The position numbers and the translations under genes were made by a program. A stretch of 64,000 bases of DNA from Quillaja saponaria (Eukaryota > Streptophyta > Magnoliopsida > Fabales > Quillajaceae), in NCBI GenBank assembly GCA_029379385.1, contig CM055613.1, positions 11,798,001 to 11,862,000 of the forward strand, in the 5' to 3' direction. Below are positions 32,246 to 45,085 of the stretch, piece after piece. Position 1 is the stretch's first letter, and each line of letters opens with the position of its first letter. A model generated the notes under the pieces. It was not told the origin of the DNA. It did not search any database and saw only the letters and a program-made list of their open reading frames with translations.

Positions 32246-35200
32246 TCACCTTACAGGTTGCTCTGAACCAGTGGCACCTGAAGTAGTGCTAGGCCCGGCA
32301 CCATTTTCAGTTGGCGGTGGGGAACCCCATCTTCCTTCTGAATCTAGAGGCTCAAGTACATGGACTCCGCCATCTGTAAGACCTAAAGCAAACTGATTGG
32401 GTTCTGAAGGATGAGCAGCAATGACAAGAGGATACACTTTCAAGCTGTCAAAAAATAAATTACTGTGAGATATGTAGAAGAAAAAAAATTATAACCATTA
32501 AGCTTTGATTTGATAATAAAATGCACCTAGGATTGGGAGGCAGGTAAGCAGTTGGATTTATTCGACATCTTAATCTGAGTGTTGAAGCAGTAAGAATGGC
32601 CACACTTCCATTTTCAAAGCTCACATATATTGACTGACTATCACACGAATAAGTAGCATTCGTGATTGGACCACTAGCTTGAGGCATCCACTATGTGATA
32701 ACAGAATTCCAAAATAAGAATGTCAGTTTCCTTAACTAATACTAAACATCAGGAAATAAAGAAATGAAAATTTAAGGTTGTCTACATATACAAAAGTATG
32801 CCACATTACTCGATGAAACCTGCACAATACAATATATCCGACATAAGCATAAATTTTAAGAATATTATGTACATAACTAGCACCTGCTTTTGGCAATCTA
32901 ATTTTGGTGCCTCGTATAGAGCTATCTGTGTTTCATGAACAGCCAGCAAATGTATCTGATCTTGATGAAATTGGACTCGGGTATCTCCAAGAGGTGCCGG
33001 TGCTGATGCTTGGCCATTAGGTATCTGGAGGAATTTACTAGTCTGCTTCTCCCATCCATCTGTGCTCCAAACACACAGCTGAAGGAAAGTTATAGAAATT
33101 GGTAAATTACATTAACTGACTATAACATACAAGACTTAAAACATTTACATTAGCTGTATTATTTACACATGATCATACATAGTGTTTATAAATTTCAACA
33201 TTGTGTTTAACAGTTATATTTACGACATCATTCTCCATCAAAGGTGTAACATAACTATGTAACGATCTAAAAATAAATTACAGACATCTAAAAGAAAAAA
33301 GAGAATGATAAACAAGCAAGCAAAAGTAGAAAATAAAACAAAAGTTATGACAAGCAAGAATCAACTCAAGTCTTTAGACATTGATTAACTGTCAAATGGT
33401 AACATAAGTCTTTTCTGTTCTCTGCTTTGAAGGTTAATTTTTGGTTTCAGTGGTTCATTGCTTATGCACACACATACACAGTAAGAATTCTTACCTGAGA
33501 ATCTGCTCCAGAAGATACGAGTACTTTTAGAACGTGAGAAAAAGCAAGCCCAGTAATTCTCTTCTGATGACCCTTTAGCTTTGTTTTAACCTTGAAAATA
33601 GAAAAATGAAGCAAATGGTAATTGTTAGAAGTCTTATAATCAGTTACTTATTTCAACTAACATCTACAAGCCTCAGATGAGTGAAACCTCATCAACTCGG
33701 ACATTGTAAATTTGTATGGAAGAATCCTCCATGCCAATGGCAATAATGTTGTTGTCTTGTGGATGAAATGCAAGAAATGTTGCTGCAGGTGGTGGAGGCA
33801 TGAACGTTGTCATTGTCTGCAGTCAAAATTCACATGGATTGACATTGCCACAAGGAGGAAGAGGAATAGAAACCAACTGCAAGATATATGTTGAGAATGT
33901 CTCCAACAGACAAGCAGCTCAGATTGATTTACATTTCTGTGTATTTCTGAAAAACTAGCTAAGCTCCATATTCTTGTATCTCAGCACTCAAATATCCAAA
34001 CAATAATCAATATAATGATGATTGCATCACTAAAAGATTAATCTCAAATGGGGTAACTGCTACGATGGGGTTGATATGCCACCACAAGTAGAAGATTGCA
34101 AACAGATTTCACAGAATCTCCTTATTGAAATTTATGTATCAAGAAAGAGAAGTATATGAAAAGAAAGTCACCTACCTTGAATGTCATCATATTGAATAGG
34201 GAAATTTTGCCTCCTGAAGCTGACATAACATAAGAGTCGTTCTTTGAGAGTGCAAAGCATGGGACAGCATCCTCAGGGTTTGTGTCACTTATATCATTAG
34301 TCATTAATATCCCACTAGATGGTTGCCATAGCTGTGGTACTACACTCGCAGTGGCCTATAAATGAAACAATCTCATATAATAGAGACAATTAAATGGAAA
34401 TGCAACAGTGTATTTATAGCTGAAATTTCATTACCTTCCCAGTCATATTCTGGTCATTTCTCTGCCATTTCCACAGCTTGTGCACAGCATTAGCTGCTAA
34501 TGCGAGTATGGCGAACCCTGAATTTGTGTAAATTAATCTTGAAACCTGAAACAATATTCAACACACATGGAAAATCATGCTACAGAACTATAAGAAACAA
34601 TAATTTGAATACATCCAAAAAGAAATCAATGCATGTCAAGAATAATCTTCTCCAAATTTCTCGAAGAAGAGAAAATCAATGCCTAATGTTAACCACCTCC
34701 ATGTAAAGTACTTCACAAATTGAACATAAAAAATAAATGAAGGCAGAGTTTTGTACCAGTTTCTATTATATGCTAACAGGCATAGCATCCATGATTACAA
34801 ATATTACAAAAGACAAGATAGATAAAACACATTAACCAAACAAATAAATATATGTAATGTGATGAAATGCGCATGCAAAATGATAACCTTCCTTTTACAC
34901 AGGCAGGATTACATTTCAATTCACATTTTTGTTAGACGAGTCATCTTGGGACACCTTACCCCCCCCCCCCCCCCCCCCCCAAACACACGCACACACACAA
35001 TCCCCCAATTTATGTGCCTGTATTTGACTCACACATGCACACTAAGTTGACATATAGATGTCTTGTTTTACAATGCAACTCCATCAAAAAGTTGGAAAAC
35101 CTTGTGGAATGCAAAATGTACGAGTTCCAAAAAGATATTGAAGGAAAGGGAAGAGCTTTTCCCCACAAGTAGAGGAAAATGTCTTTTTATGAATGTACAC

Positions 35201-38200
35201 CTATGTCCTAAGGAAATTGAAGTGTTCTAACAGAATACCAGGAGTGGATCATACCCTCATTGGGGAAAAATTATCAGGAAGCCTCAGAGAGCGGCATTGT
35301 GATTGTTCATTGATTTCTGTCAGTTTCCAAACCCTAGATTTGTCAACCATTTCATCAGCAACTCTGGGTTTTACATCAACCAGACTTCGACTGTCATTGT
35401 TCTACAAAAACGCAAGATGAACAAATTAGGTAACTGAACTCATACACACTAATTCAAAGATCACCATGGCTAAGTTTTAACCCTCACCATCCCAACCATG
35501 GCAGCTACTGGTGCAGCTCTATCTCCGATGCTTGTTCCAACACTTACATTTGTAGAACCAAATGTGCCCAAAATTGGTGCCTGTACATACATGACAGAAA
35601 TAAGAGATGCATTTGCAGAAAAGCAGTGGAAGTCTCCTTTTTTTTTTTCTTTTTTTTTTCTTTTTTTTTTTTTTTTTTAACCAAATCAGTCAAGTTTAAA
35701 AAACTCCACCTTCATAACAGAAGCAACTCTAGATGCATCAAATGTACGATTCTCCACCGTCCGCAGCAGCCTAATTCCATCTGCATTTGCTAGAATTTTA
35801 ATCCCATTGTCATTTGTGGAGACAGCCAACAGTATTCCTTCCTTGTTAAATCTAATGCAAGGAGAAACCTGCAGGTTTCCAACCAAGATAAGTAGAATTC
35901 AGGGAAAAAGATATCAGCAGTTCAACATAAATTGTTTCCAGTCCAATAATTACCGGTAATCCACCCTCAGCATCGATACTTGTCAATACATTAATATTGT
36001 CCATGTCCCAGAATTTGATCATAAACTCATCGCCAGCAGCTAAAAACCGATTCTTAGTGTTATCAAATTGCACCACTCCAACAGATCTTTTTCCAAGACC
36101 ATTATATGTACGCTTTACAGCTCCTTCACTTTCATTCCATTCTACTAAAAACGAATCACCTTCTTTGTTTGTACCACATGAGAACAATCTAAGTGTAATA
36201 GATATTTAAACCACAAAGTCAGAAACTACTGAAAAAACAAAAATGAGCAATTACAAAAACAACAGAAGTAAGCAAAATGATTAAGTTGAAGTTAATATAT
36301 GAACCTCATTCCATCAGCACTGTACGCCATTGTGGTTGATGAATGTCCAGGTGCATCATAGTCCACTCTAGATCCCATGTTATCATACAACCATGCCTTT
36401 ATTTTTCCATCAGTAGCAGTTGAGAAGATAAACTGGATGCATAGCATTGGAAGAAAAGGAACCATTTAATAAACAGCAAGAAAACAATCAAGCAAGATAT
36501 ATTTTGAACCAAAGACAGAAAAACAATTGTTCAAATTGTAAAGAAGCTAATTCTTAGAGAGAAAGTATGCACACAAATGAAGACACTGTATGATACTATA
36601 ACAACTTATCAGGAATCCAACAATCAAAGTTTCCACATATAAAATATAAGCTCCATATTATGACATACTTGCAAAAGTTCAGTTTATAACTTCTAAGACT
36701 TAAGAAAAGAACAGACAATTAAATAAAAACTAACCTAACTGGTGAACCAACCACAACAAGTGTGAGTCAAAATATGTCACTATATACTATTAAACCCACT
36801 AGTTAAACAACAACAAAAGATTAGTATCAAGAACTTGTCTTTTGAACTTATAGATGATGTTTAGCATAATAAGAAACAGTTTAACAATACAACTTACACT
36901 TGAAAAACTTGACTTTTATAACTTAGGTACAGACTGGAACCTCTCATATACTTATTTATGACATGGACAATTTGACGGAACTTTAAAACCTAGCACGGTC
37001 AAGTGTATTCACATCCGTATTGAGAAACTTATTTCGGAATATCCAAGGGATTCCTTAAATCATGTCCATGTTACTCAAAGAAAATAAATTTTCATTGTTA
37101 AACTACTTTGTCATTTGCACCACAAAGGCCAAGTTTTAGGCAGGGAGGATAAAAAAAGGAAAAACAAATTGCCTCAAGTATTAGGCAGGGAGGGAAAGAA
37201 AAGGAAGGAAAAAAAAAAGGAAAAACAAGTTGCCTCGTTATATGTGGTTTTATGAACATAACCTAGCTTCTTTTTCCATCAAAGTAGCTATTGACCATCC
37301 AAATGGTGGAAAATTGGACAAATAGTTAAATGCAACAAACATCCTGATACTAATTTTCCAAAGGTTGTATACTTTTAGTCCAGTCCCAATTTAATATTCC
37401 AATAAGAGAGTAGAGCTCTCAACTTCTTGAGCATAGCCCATAGCCCCATACCCATGGCACAACACAACACTCAGCTCACAGGTGAAGAGAAATGCATGAA
37501 GTATGATCCACTGATCCTAGCACGTGCAGTTATTCCGTTAAACCCAACATAGTTCAGGAGCTACACACTTATTCCTTTTTATCCTTTCTTCATTAGTATA
37601 TTACCCATTTGCATAGCTAAAATATATACATATGAAGATATGAATATTACCTGAATATTTTCCTTGTGATGTGGACATACAGAATACACAGGAGCTTCAT
37701 GACCCTCAAAGGTATGTTGCTTAGCACCCGTGACTGCATCCCAAACCTGAGGGACTTGAACTCTTACAAACGAGTGATTATTATAATTCCAATAAAACAA
37801 TTACTATAAGAAAACAAACCTTAATGACCCTATCCTCGCCACAAGTGACTACACAAAGTTGCTTGTTCGGATAAGAGAAAGCTAGATCGTTAACACTCCC
37901 AACATGAGCCTCAATCTGAATCATAACAAAATTTAGTGAGCAACGACATCATATACCCACTCATGCACATATGTATGTCTCTCGTTCTTCAAGTGATACA
38001 AAAACTCACAATAAATTTTAAGATACAAGAGTAAGCTATCTAATAAAGAAAACTTAATGGACTTCAGAAGGATGAGTGCCACCAAACCTCTAGGTGGTTT
38101 TGTAGATCATTGCCACCATGATATGAGTATATGTGCACAATGTGCTTAGAATATGCAACACCTGAAGCAGGGATAGACGGTGTCATAGTAAAAGAAATCC

Positions 38201-41200
38201 ACTTAAAATGAAAGGCACCAGATCCTAAGGTTTCTCAATCCCAGAACTTGGTGAATAATACAAAACCATAAGACGATAACAGAATTCACCAGAACATACC
38301 AAAAAGGGTTCCATCAGGACTCCACATCACACGGTTTACTGAAGCTGTATAGTCATTGGCCAGAGATGCCTATTAAGAGAACCAGAAAGCCATCAACTAA
38401 AAAAAAAAATCAATAAATATGACAGGTTCAGTGAATTTCATTAGAAGACACACCTGCAAAGGCATGGAACAAGCACCGAGGTCCCAGACCTTGAAACTTC
38501 TAAGAGCAATCCTTTCCCGGCTACCTACTTCCCAAACCATGACATCTCCCATGTTTGTTCCAACTGAAATAGAAATAAAAGGTAATAGAAAATTGATCTA
38601 AAATTCCAGAACCCATTGAAATTTGAACAAAAGAACCCCAAGAAAAATGAGAAATGTGTCTTCCAATATTTGAGGCTCACCAAGAAGTAAAATTTGTTGC
38701 ACTGGGTGGAAATCCATACTTTTGACAGTTGAACCCTGGCTGAGAGTCATCATGACAGTCTTGGGCAAGTCATCTGAAGAATAGGAGCTCTGTCCATGGC
38801 TCTGGCTAGAGTACGTCAAAGGCAGCATATTCACCTGCAGATTATTCACCTATCAAAATGTAGAAATGCAGAAGCAGTTACATACACATTGAACCACTCA
38901 TCAAATGTAAAGAAAGAACAGCTATAAAAGTAGCCATTTCATGTAACAAGTTAAAAGCCAGACAACTAGATTATGTTATTGCTACTAATATTTTTCATTC
39001 TACATCATTTTCAAATATTCTGCTTGATCTTTCCTGTAAGACTGTAACAGTTTTTGTTTTGTTTTTTTTTTTTTTTTTTTTTTTGAGTTTTGACACTTAT
39101 AAAAATAAAAAAAAACTCATTATACAGTCTAGTATACATTAACTAAGGGATACCATATTAATTATTGAATACAACCTGCAATTCATAATTGCATGTTTAT
39201 ATTACATGCTCCCTTTCCTCCAGAGACTATTTTATAGGAAAATGACATTTTCATACTTCCCGACATAATGGATGTAACTGGAGAAGGACAATTATTGACC
39301 ATCATTATTAATAGCAAAAAAACAGATGGAATGTTGGTTCTGACTGGAGAGATTGACCAACGAGAGGCAAAGTAGGTGCTTTGAGTGGAGTCAGGTCAAG
39401 GTAAAATATTTAAGCTCCTTTCAGACTTGATTGGAAGTCATTTTTCACATTTTAGTTTGAGTTCTTGGAAAATGTTTTCTCTTGACTATTGTATGAAAAA
39501 CATGTGGAATATGAATGAAAAGGGACCTTAGATCACTTGCACGGTTTTCTCCATTTTCATGGTTACTTGATTGCCACCCATTTTATACCAACCTGTATCA
39601 TATCGGTGTTCTTTTACATGGGGACAAAGAATGAAAAAGACAACCACTAGAACTGAAAGCTATAGCAGCACAGATGTCACAACAGAAAAAAGAAATTCTA
39701 AAATACAATCAGCATAGTTTTGTGATGCCTTTGTTACATGCTCAATAGATTATGACACAGAAAAGATATGTTCGTTTGAAGAAAAGGTCCACACATGCTA
39801 TAAGAGATATTCACATATTGTCAAATACAGATACAAAATATGTTACACCCTAAATAGCATTACATACTAAATTCATATAAGGAAATGCTCTGAAGTTCAG
39901 TGTCAAGATTCAGAATCTTGATCAGATAAAATTACAAAGACAGAGAAAATGATGAACACATGTAAAGTACCTCATCCGATATTCCAAAAGGTCTTGTTCT
40001 CTTCAACACATGATCAGAATCTGCAGTTTGGTAGTCAATAGCTGGGTTGTTGGTAGGAGGAGTCCTAGGGCGCTTTAAAATAGCTGTAACATACAAATGC
40101 ATAGGAGGAGAAACAGTAAATCAGTGTGGACCAATATGAAATATATTGGAATACAAGAGGGAATAGGGATTCATTCAGCAACAAAATTGGCTAATGGAAA
40201 TGACAAGCAAACCAATATCTTCAATCTAAAGTCCTCATGCTTCTTGGAATTTATTTTTAATGCTTCTTATGCTATGGCCAAACTAAATTTTCTAACATAT
40301 TTTCGTCATCATGTGCATATTGCATGTACTATACTAATATATGAAGGGAAATCCATTTATGAATTCTTAGTAGTTTTACTGTCTTCTGATTTATTAGTCA
40401 AATTTTAATCACCTAACTACGATATATTTGAAACTCGAATTTATGTTACCTCCCTTTGAAAAATAATTGCTCATAACAATTGTCCTAAATTGCCTCTTTC
40501 TCAACCCAATTAAATCTTCAATAATTGCAATCAGCATATGGCCTCCCCATAGGGCATGTGCCAAGAGGCTACTTTTTAGTAATTGTAACAAGTGAGTATA
40601 AGTTCATGCCAAATTTTCTGTATCAGGTATTATTATCAGACCTTCAAAACCAGTTATTTGATATGGGTATGTTATAAAACAACTACCTGCGTTATTGGCT
40701 GCAGTCAGACCAATGGGTCCTGCAGAAGGTGAAGGATGAGGAACAGGAGATGGGTTAGCCATCCATCCAGCAAGGGATGTTGGAATTGCAGATGGTGCAG
40801 GCTGAAAAGGCTATCACACATAAACAGAACTAGAGGGGTTTAGAAGATCAACTCAGAATGAGCCTATCACCAAAAAAAAAAAAAAAAAAAACACATCTGC
40901 TTTGATACATACCCCGTGAGCACCCAATGGAGGGAAACCCCCTGCCTTGGGCACAGCACCCATTAGGGAATTGGTGACAGGAGATGGGGCCCGTGCACCA
41001 TTTGGCTGTCCACAACTATGGTCTACAAATAGGGTCTTTATGTCAGGGTTAGGCCTTGGATTCTTACAAAGCTGATGCTGCCAATTTAAGCTGCAGTTCA
41101 ATGCAAAGAAATATGAGTAAAATTAATATTTTGGAGTCTATATATGCCACAAATGCAAGATCATTTCACCAACCTCTGGTTAATTAGTGTCCGCAGTCTG

Positions 41201-42056
41201 GAGTTTTTCAAGCTAGGAAACTGAAGCTTTTCACGAAACAGGGGATTCGCCTCAATTAATTTCTTTAATTCAGCCAGCATTACTCCCCTAGCAGACTTTG
41301 TATCTCCATACTTAGACAGCTGTTCATTATCTCTGCAAATTTATTCAACCCGTTACATAAATTAGTGTAATGTAGAATGAGTAACTTTCTGCAACTACAA
41401 AATTGAACTAGGCACCAAAATAGATCCTTCAGAACATGTATATACCTAAAGTTCTCCAGAGTTAACAACTGTGTGATTTCCTTAAAAAGATCTTCATTAA
41501 ATGCAGCAAACACTTTCAAGTCCTTTACTAAGATATCTACCCCTTTAGCTCGATCACGCCTACAATATTTCATTTATTTTCGTAAGTAAATATGGCCAAT
41601 AAAAAGAGATAGTTACATAACAACTTCAAGCTAACAATTTTTTTAAAAGGAATATCCAATTTGATTGAACTTTTAACAACTACTTGTCCAATGCTTCAAG
41701 GTACTTCTGCTTCCGTATCTCAAAGAAGATCTTCATGGAGTATCGATTATCATCCACTTTTGTGAAACCAGACAAATACTTCTCCACTTCATCCCACTCC
41801 CCATTTGTCACCAATTCTTCGAAGTACCTCATGTTAAAGAAAAATCCCGACTCTTGCTCCAACCTCCACATCAACAATTCAGAAAACATATTAATTAGCT
41901 TCAGTACATAATTTTTTCGTGCAAATATATGTAGGAAAACCAAATTACAGGGAAAAAACCGAGGAAACTAACATACTTGTGAACAGTCTCTTTGAATTTC
42001 TCTTCGTCGAGAAACTGTAGTATGAGAAATACAAGTTCTCTGCTAAGAGAAGTCAT
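32246..42056 (-). CDS. TPR4: TOPLESS-related transcriptional corepressor (TPR4-like), 25 coding exons, complete
   Basis: Gene order exons: 42056-41977, 41863-41684, 41559-41446, 41332-41174, 41090-40913, 40810-40687, 40083-39971, 38849-38681, 38563-38454, 38369-38300, 38161-38088, 37915-37820, 37746-37651, 36432-36305, 36188-35954, 35868-35710, 35580-35488, 35401-35255, 34545-34435, 34355-34176, 33816-33688, 33590-33495, 33078-32884, 32690-32527, 32444-32246. All are GT-AG and in phase, 3399 nt, 1132 aa plus stop; Arabidopsis TPL-family proteins are about 1110-1140 aa. Start MTSLSRELVFLILQFLDE is the LisH motif, followed by CTLH (FTKVDDNRYSMKIFFEIRKQ), which forms the EAR-motif-binding groove. 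A Pro-rich linker has KRPRTPP (about residue 282). Two WD40 propellers follow (VIKVWDAVTG, FEGHEAPVYSVCPH). NNLQVN, DDLPKT and the ENGAGPS tail point to the TPR1/TPR4 side of the family. It recruits histone deacetylation to hormone-response repressors. Confidence 0.95.
34959..34980 (-). repeat. Poly-C run of 22 (poly-G in the TPR4-like transcript)
   Basis: 22 C on the plus strand inside the intron 35402-34434 of the minus-strand TPR4-like gene, so the pre-mRNA carries 22 G. It is followed by a CA-rich stretch on the plus strand. Confidence 0.9.
38850..39970 (-). other. TPR4-like intron 7, 1.1 kb
   Basis: Intron between the exons ending GISDE and starting VNNLQV. It contains a T-run near 39060-39084. 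No gene or mobile element was recognised. Confidence 0.6.
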
Positions 42057-42073
42057 AGCGGTGCCTCCAAACA

Positions 42074-42292
42074 CTAAAACAAAACAGCCTGAAAGATCTA
42101 AACCCATCACAGATCAATAACAGTTCAGCATTAAAATCTTAAAATTTGCAGAAAATACATGCAACTTGATAAATTCTAGTACTCAGTTCACAAAAGATAA
42201 CAACTTTCATTCCAAAAATTAAATCAATGAACCAAACGTTACAAACAAAATTTGCTGCGAATGTAAAATAGAAAAGGAAATAGAACTCTTAC
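42074..42292 (-). other. 5' UTR intron of the TPR4-like gene
   Basis: On the minus strand, CAGACAG followed by GTAAGAGT at 42292 gives a donor, and TTTTGTTTTAG before TGTTTGGAGG at 42073 gives an acceptor 17 bases upstream of the ATG. Spliced leaders in the 5' UTR are usual in TOPLESS-family genes. Inferred from splice motifs only. Confidence 0.65.
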
Positions 42293-42413
42293 CTGTCTGA
42301 GGTTGCTAGCAGATCGGAAGGTTTTGAAGGACCAAACGACGGAAGAGGGTTTCAGTGAATTTCTCGCTCTGCTTTCTCTCTCTATCTTTTCCTCTTCGGG
42401 AGCTCTGGTTAAA

Positions 42414-42421
42414 TATTTATA
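42414..42421 (-). promoter_or_regulatory. TATA box of the TPR4-like gene
   Basis: On the minus strand the sequence reads CTATAAATATTT, a consensus plant TATA box. About 30 bases downstream the sequence becomes CT/GA-rich leader. The transcription start would be near 42380-42390, upstream of the proposed 5' UTR intron. Confidence 0.7.
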
Positions 42422-43999
42422 GAGAAAAGAAAGGGCTAGGGATTTGGAGTGGAGAGGGACAGAGGTTGAGCGATGAAATAGAGGAATCGGACAAGTTTAT
42501 AGCGTGAGCGATAACGAGATGAGATGGAATCGATTTGTAGAATTAGGTTTTGATAAGTAGATTTTCTTATCACTGTAACCGAGCATATATGGATGATAAG
42601 TAAATTTACTTATATGGGTCATCGCCTGGATTTGGATTTTTTTTCGGCTTGATATGCGTGCTTTTTCAGCGACTACTAGGAGCAATTAATTTTCATATCT
42701 TCTCAAGATTTTTTTTTTTTTTTCCACCCCGGCAAAAAGGCCGTGTTCCTACGAATTACACAAAAGATAAATTTTTTTCCTTTTTCAAATCTTCCAACCC
42801 ATGTGAAAACAAGTAAAATTTTATTTCATACAATACAAAAAGGACTCATCAGTTGAACTAACACGTACATGTAAAAAAAATTAATATTATTTGCACCTTA
42901 CTCTCTTATTTTCATTATAATAATAAATTATATTGTTCTTCTTACTAAATTTTGTGAATAATATTGGCATTCAAAATTTTTTTAAAATGACATTATTTTC
43001 CCTTAAATTCATTATTTAAACATATTCATAATTGACAAATAAAATGAACATAATTTACACATGATCAAAAATAATTAAATTTCTAGAACAAATTAACTAC
43101 AAAAAAGAAAAAAATATTTGAAAATAAAAATGTAGGAGCAAGATGTTGAAATGTTTGACGATGATTCTTTAATTGCCTCTTTCACCAATTCTAAAAAAAT
43201 AAATATAAAAATAAAAATGGATTCGTTGAATTTTTCATCACTGTTAATAGCATGGGAATCTTATATGTACAAAAAAGGATTAGAAGTTAATCAAATATTA
43301 TTGTTGATTTAGAAGTTGTGTAAAAATGTTGTAAAAGAATTTATTTTTTAATTTACATTAAAAAAAATGAAGAAATTACCATATTTAGAAGGTCTAAATT
43401 GGTAAAGAAAATATAAAAAAAAGGAGAACCTTTGGTGCATATATAAAGTTAAAGTTATAGTAGCGTATTTAATCATTTTGGGATTAATGTAAATTATATT
43501 TATTTTTTCTTTCAAATTTAGATTTTAAAAATTGATAAGGAATAAAATAGAGAATATTCTATCAGCAAATTTATAAGATTCTTTTAAGATAACAAATTTG
43601 AAGGAGAAAGTGTCAACTTTTTAAATTTTGAATGTCAATGTCATTTTGCAGAATTTTTCAAAGAGAAAAGTATAATTTATTATATATATATATATTGGAA
43701 TGTCATCTTTCCACTTGTGATTGTTTGACTACCAATTTCTTTTTCGTTTGTAAGATTTTTGACTTAGTTTAAAATCACATATTATAATAAAAAACAATAT
43801 AGTTGTTGAAATTAAAATGCACACCTAGAAAAATACTATCTTATTTGGGAAATTTAGAACACCATCTTATCTGTCTCTATGTTGGAATGGGATGTAAGAA
43901 TTATTATGAGCAAGCCCTCACTATTCCTTGTTTGATAATTTTATCTATGAATTTTCTTAATGATTCATGATTTTCTAAGAAGTAATACAGATATATTTG

Positions 44000-44030
<31 letters not shown>

Positions 44031-44207
44031 TGTAAGGCTTAAAAATACTTGTAAATAGATAATAAAAGTTATGTTTTAAGTTAAAATATTTAATTTTTTT
44101 TTTTTTTTTGTAACTGGTATCCTTAAGATATTTGTTAGGATGATAAATATGAAAACGTAATATTTATTATAGAGTTTACCATGTTTAGTACTCTTTAATT
44201 CATAATT
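42422..44207. other. AT-rich intergenic DNA upstream of the TPR4-like gene
   Basis: The first 250 bases may carry promoter elements. Beyond that the DNA is very AT-rich, with TA microsatellites near 43681-43696 and 44005-44028. No gene was recognised. Confidence 0.55.
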
Positions 44208-45085
44208 TAGAGTTAATTATTGTTTGAGAACATAGACATCATTTTCAAAACAAAGACTCTTTTTTTTTTTTCATATTGTTTGAGACACTCAACTTCTTTT
44301 TTATATCATTTAAAGTGCTCAATCAAAAAATCATAATTTAGAGTTAAGTATTATTTTGAGAAAGTAGACATCTTTTTTAAAAATAGACACATACCTTTTT
44401 TTTTTATTTCGTTTGAAACACTCAATCAAAGATTCACTACACATTAACAAATGGGGGATTCAAACCTAGGACCTCGTAGTTTCAGCATCTCTGTATTAAC
44501 CAATTGAGCTAAGATCTCATCGACCACTGCACTTAAACCCTTGTTGATTTTTTTCATTTACATTTATTTTCATCATTATTTATTATGAGACAAAACTTAT
44601 GAATCTTGTGTGGAAAATTCATTATTTTTTAATGTATTCATAAAATTTTATTTCATGATGAATGATGTTAGAAAAAACATAAAATTAAAAAAAATTGGAA
44701 AAAAAAATCATATCTTTGATGTTATCCAATATGCATTTTAAATTTTTGTAAAATAATCAAGTTAAGGTAAAAAAAAAAAAAAAAAAAGGAGATACAATTT
44801 GATACTCATCAATAATGAAATTTAAGAATTTATATAAATAACAAGAAAAAAATATTATATATATAAAAGAAAAAGAAAAAATTATAATGTGTAAAACAAA
44901 TTGACATGTCACCATTTTTCAGTGACTATACTCACCAGTTTTTGGTGAAGTGCCTAAAATGATATAAAAAAACAAAATGAATGCCTTAAATGATATAAAA
45001 AAAAGTGCCTCAGATGATATAAAAAATATGAGTGTCTTCTTTAAGGATGATCTGTAAATTGAGAATCTAAAATGATAGTTAACTC
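44208..45085. mobile_element. Long-terminal-inverted-repeat element, copy 1
   Basis: The left end (AGAGTTAATTATTGTTTGAGAA) and the reverse complement of the right end (GAGTTAACTATCATTTTAGA) are related, giving an imperfect inverted repeat that extends inward for over 100 bp. Words such as TATCATTTAAAGTGC and TGCCTAAAATGATATAAAA face each other. The left arm is itself tandemly duplicated (restart near 44339). No transposase frame was seen, so it is MITE-like or foldback-like. A related copy lies at 58085-58814. A target-site duplication could not be fixed. Confidence 0.65.
44450..44515 (-). repeat. tRNA-like sequence (SINE head or tRNA relic) inside copy 1
   Basis: On the minus strand, TAGCTCAATTGG (44511-44500) fits the RNA polymerase III A box and GGTTTGAATCC (44466-44456) fits the B box with one change. 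They are 33 bases apart as in a tRNA gene. I could not fold a full cloverleaf with a clean acceptor stem, so it is more likely a tRNA-derived SINE head or relic than a working tRNA gene. Confidence 0.55.

Noticed and set aside
44450..44515. Functional tRNA gene
   Set aside because: A and B boxes are present, but no clean acceptor stem or full cloverleaf could be drawn, and the B box has a change at the conserved C.
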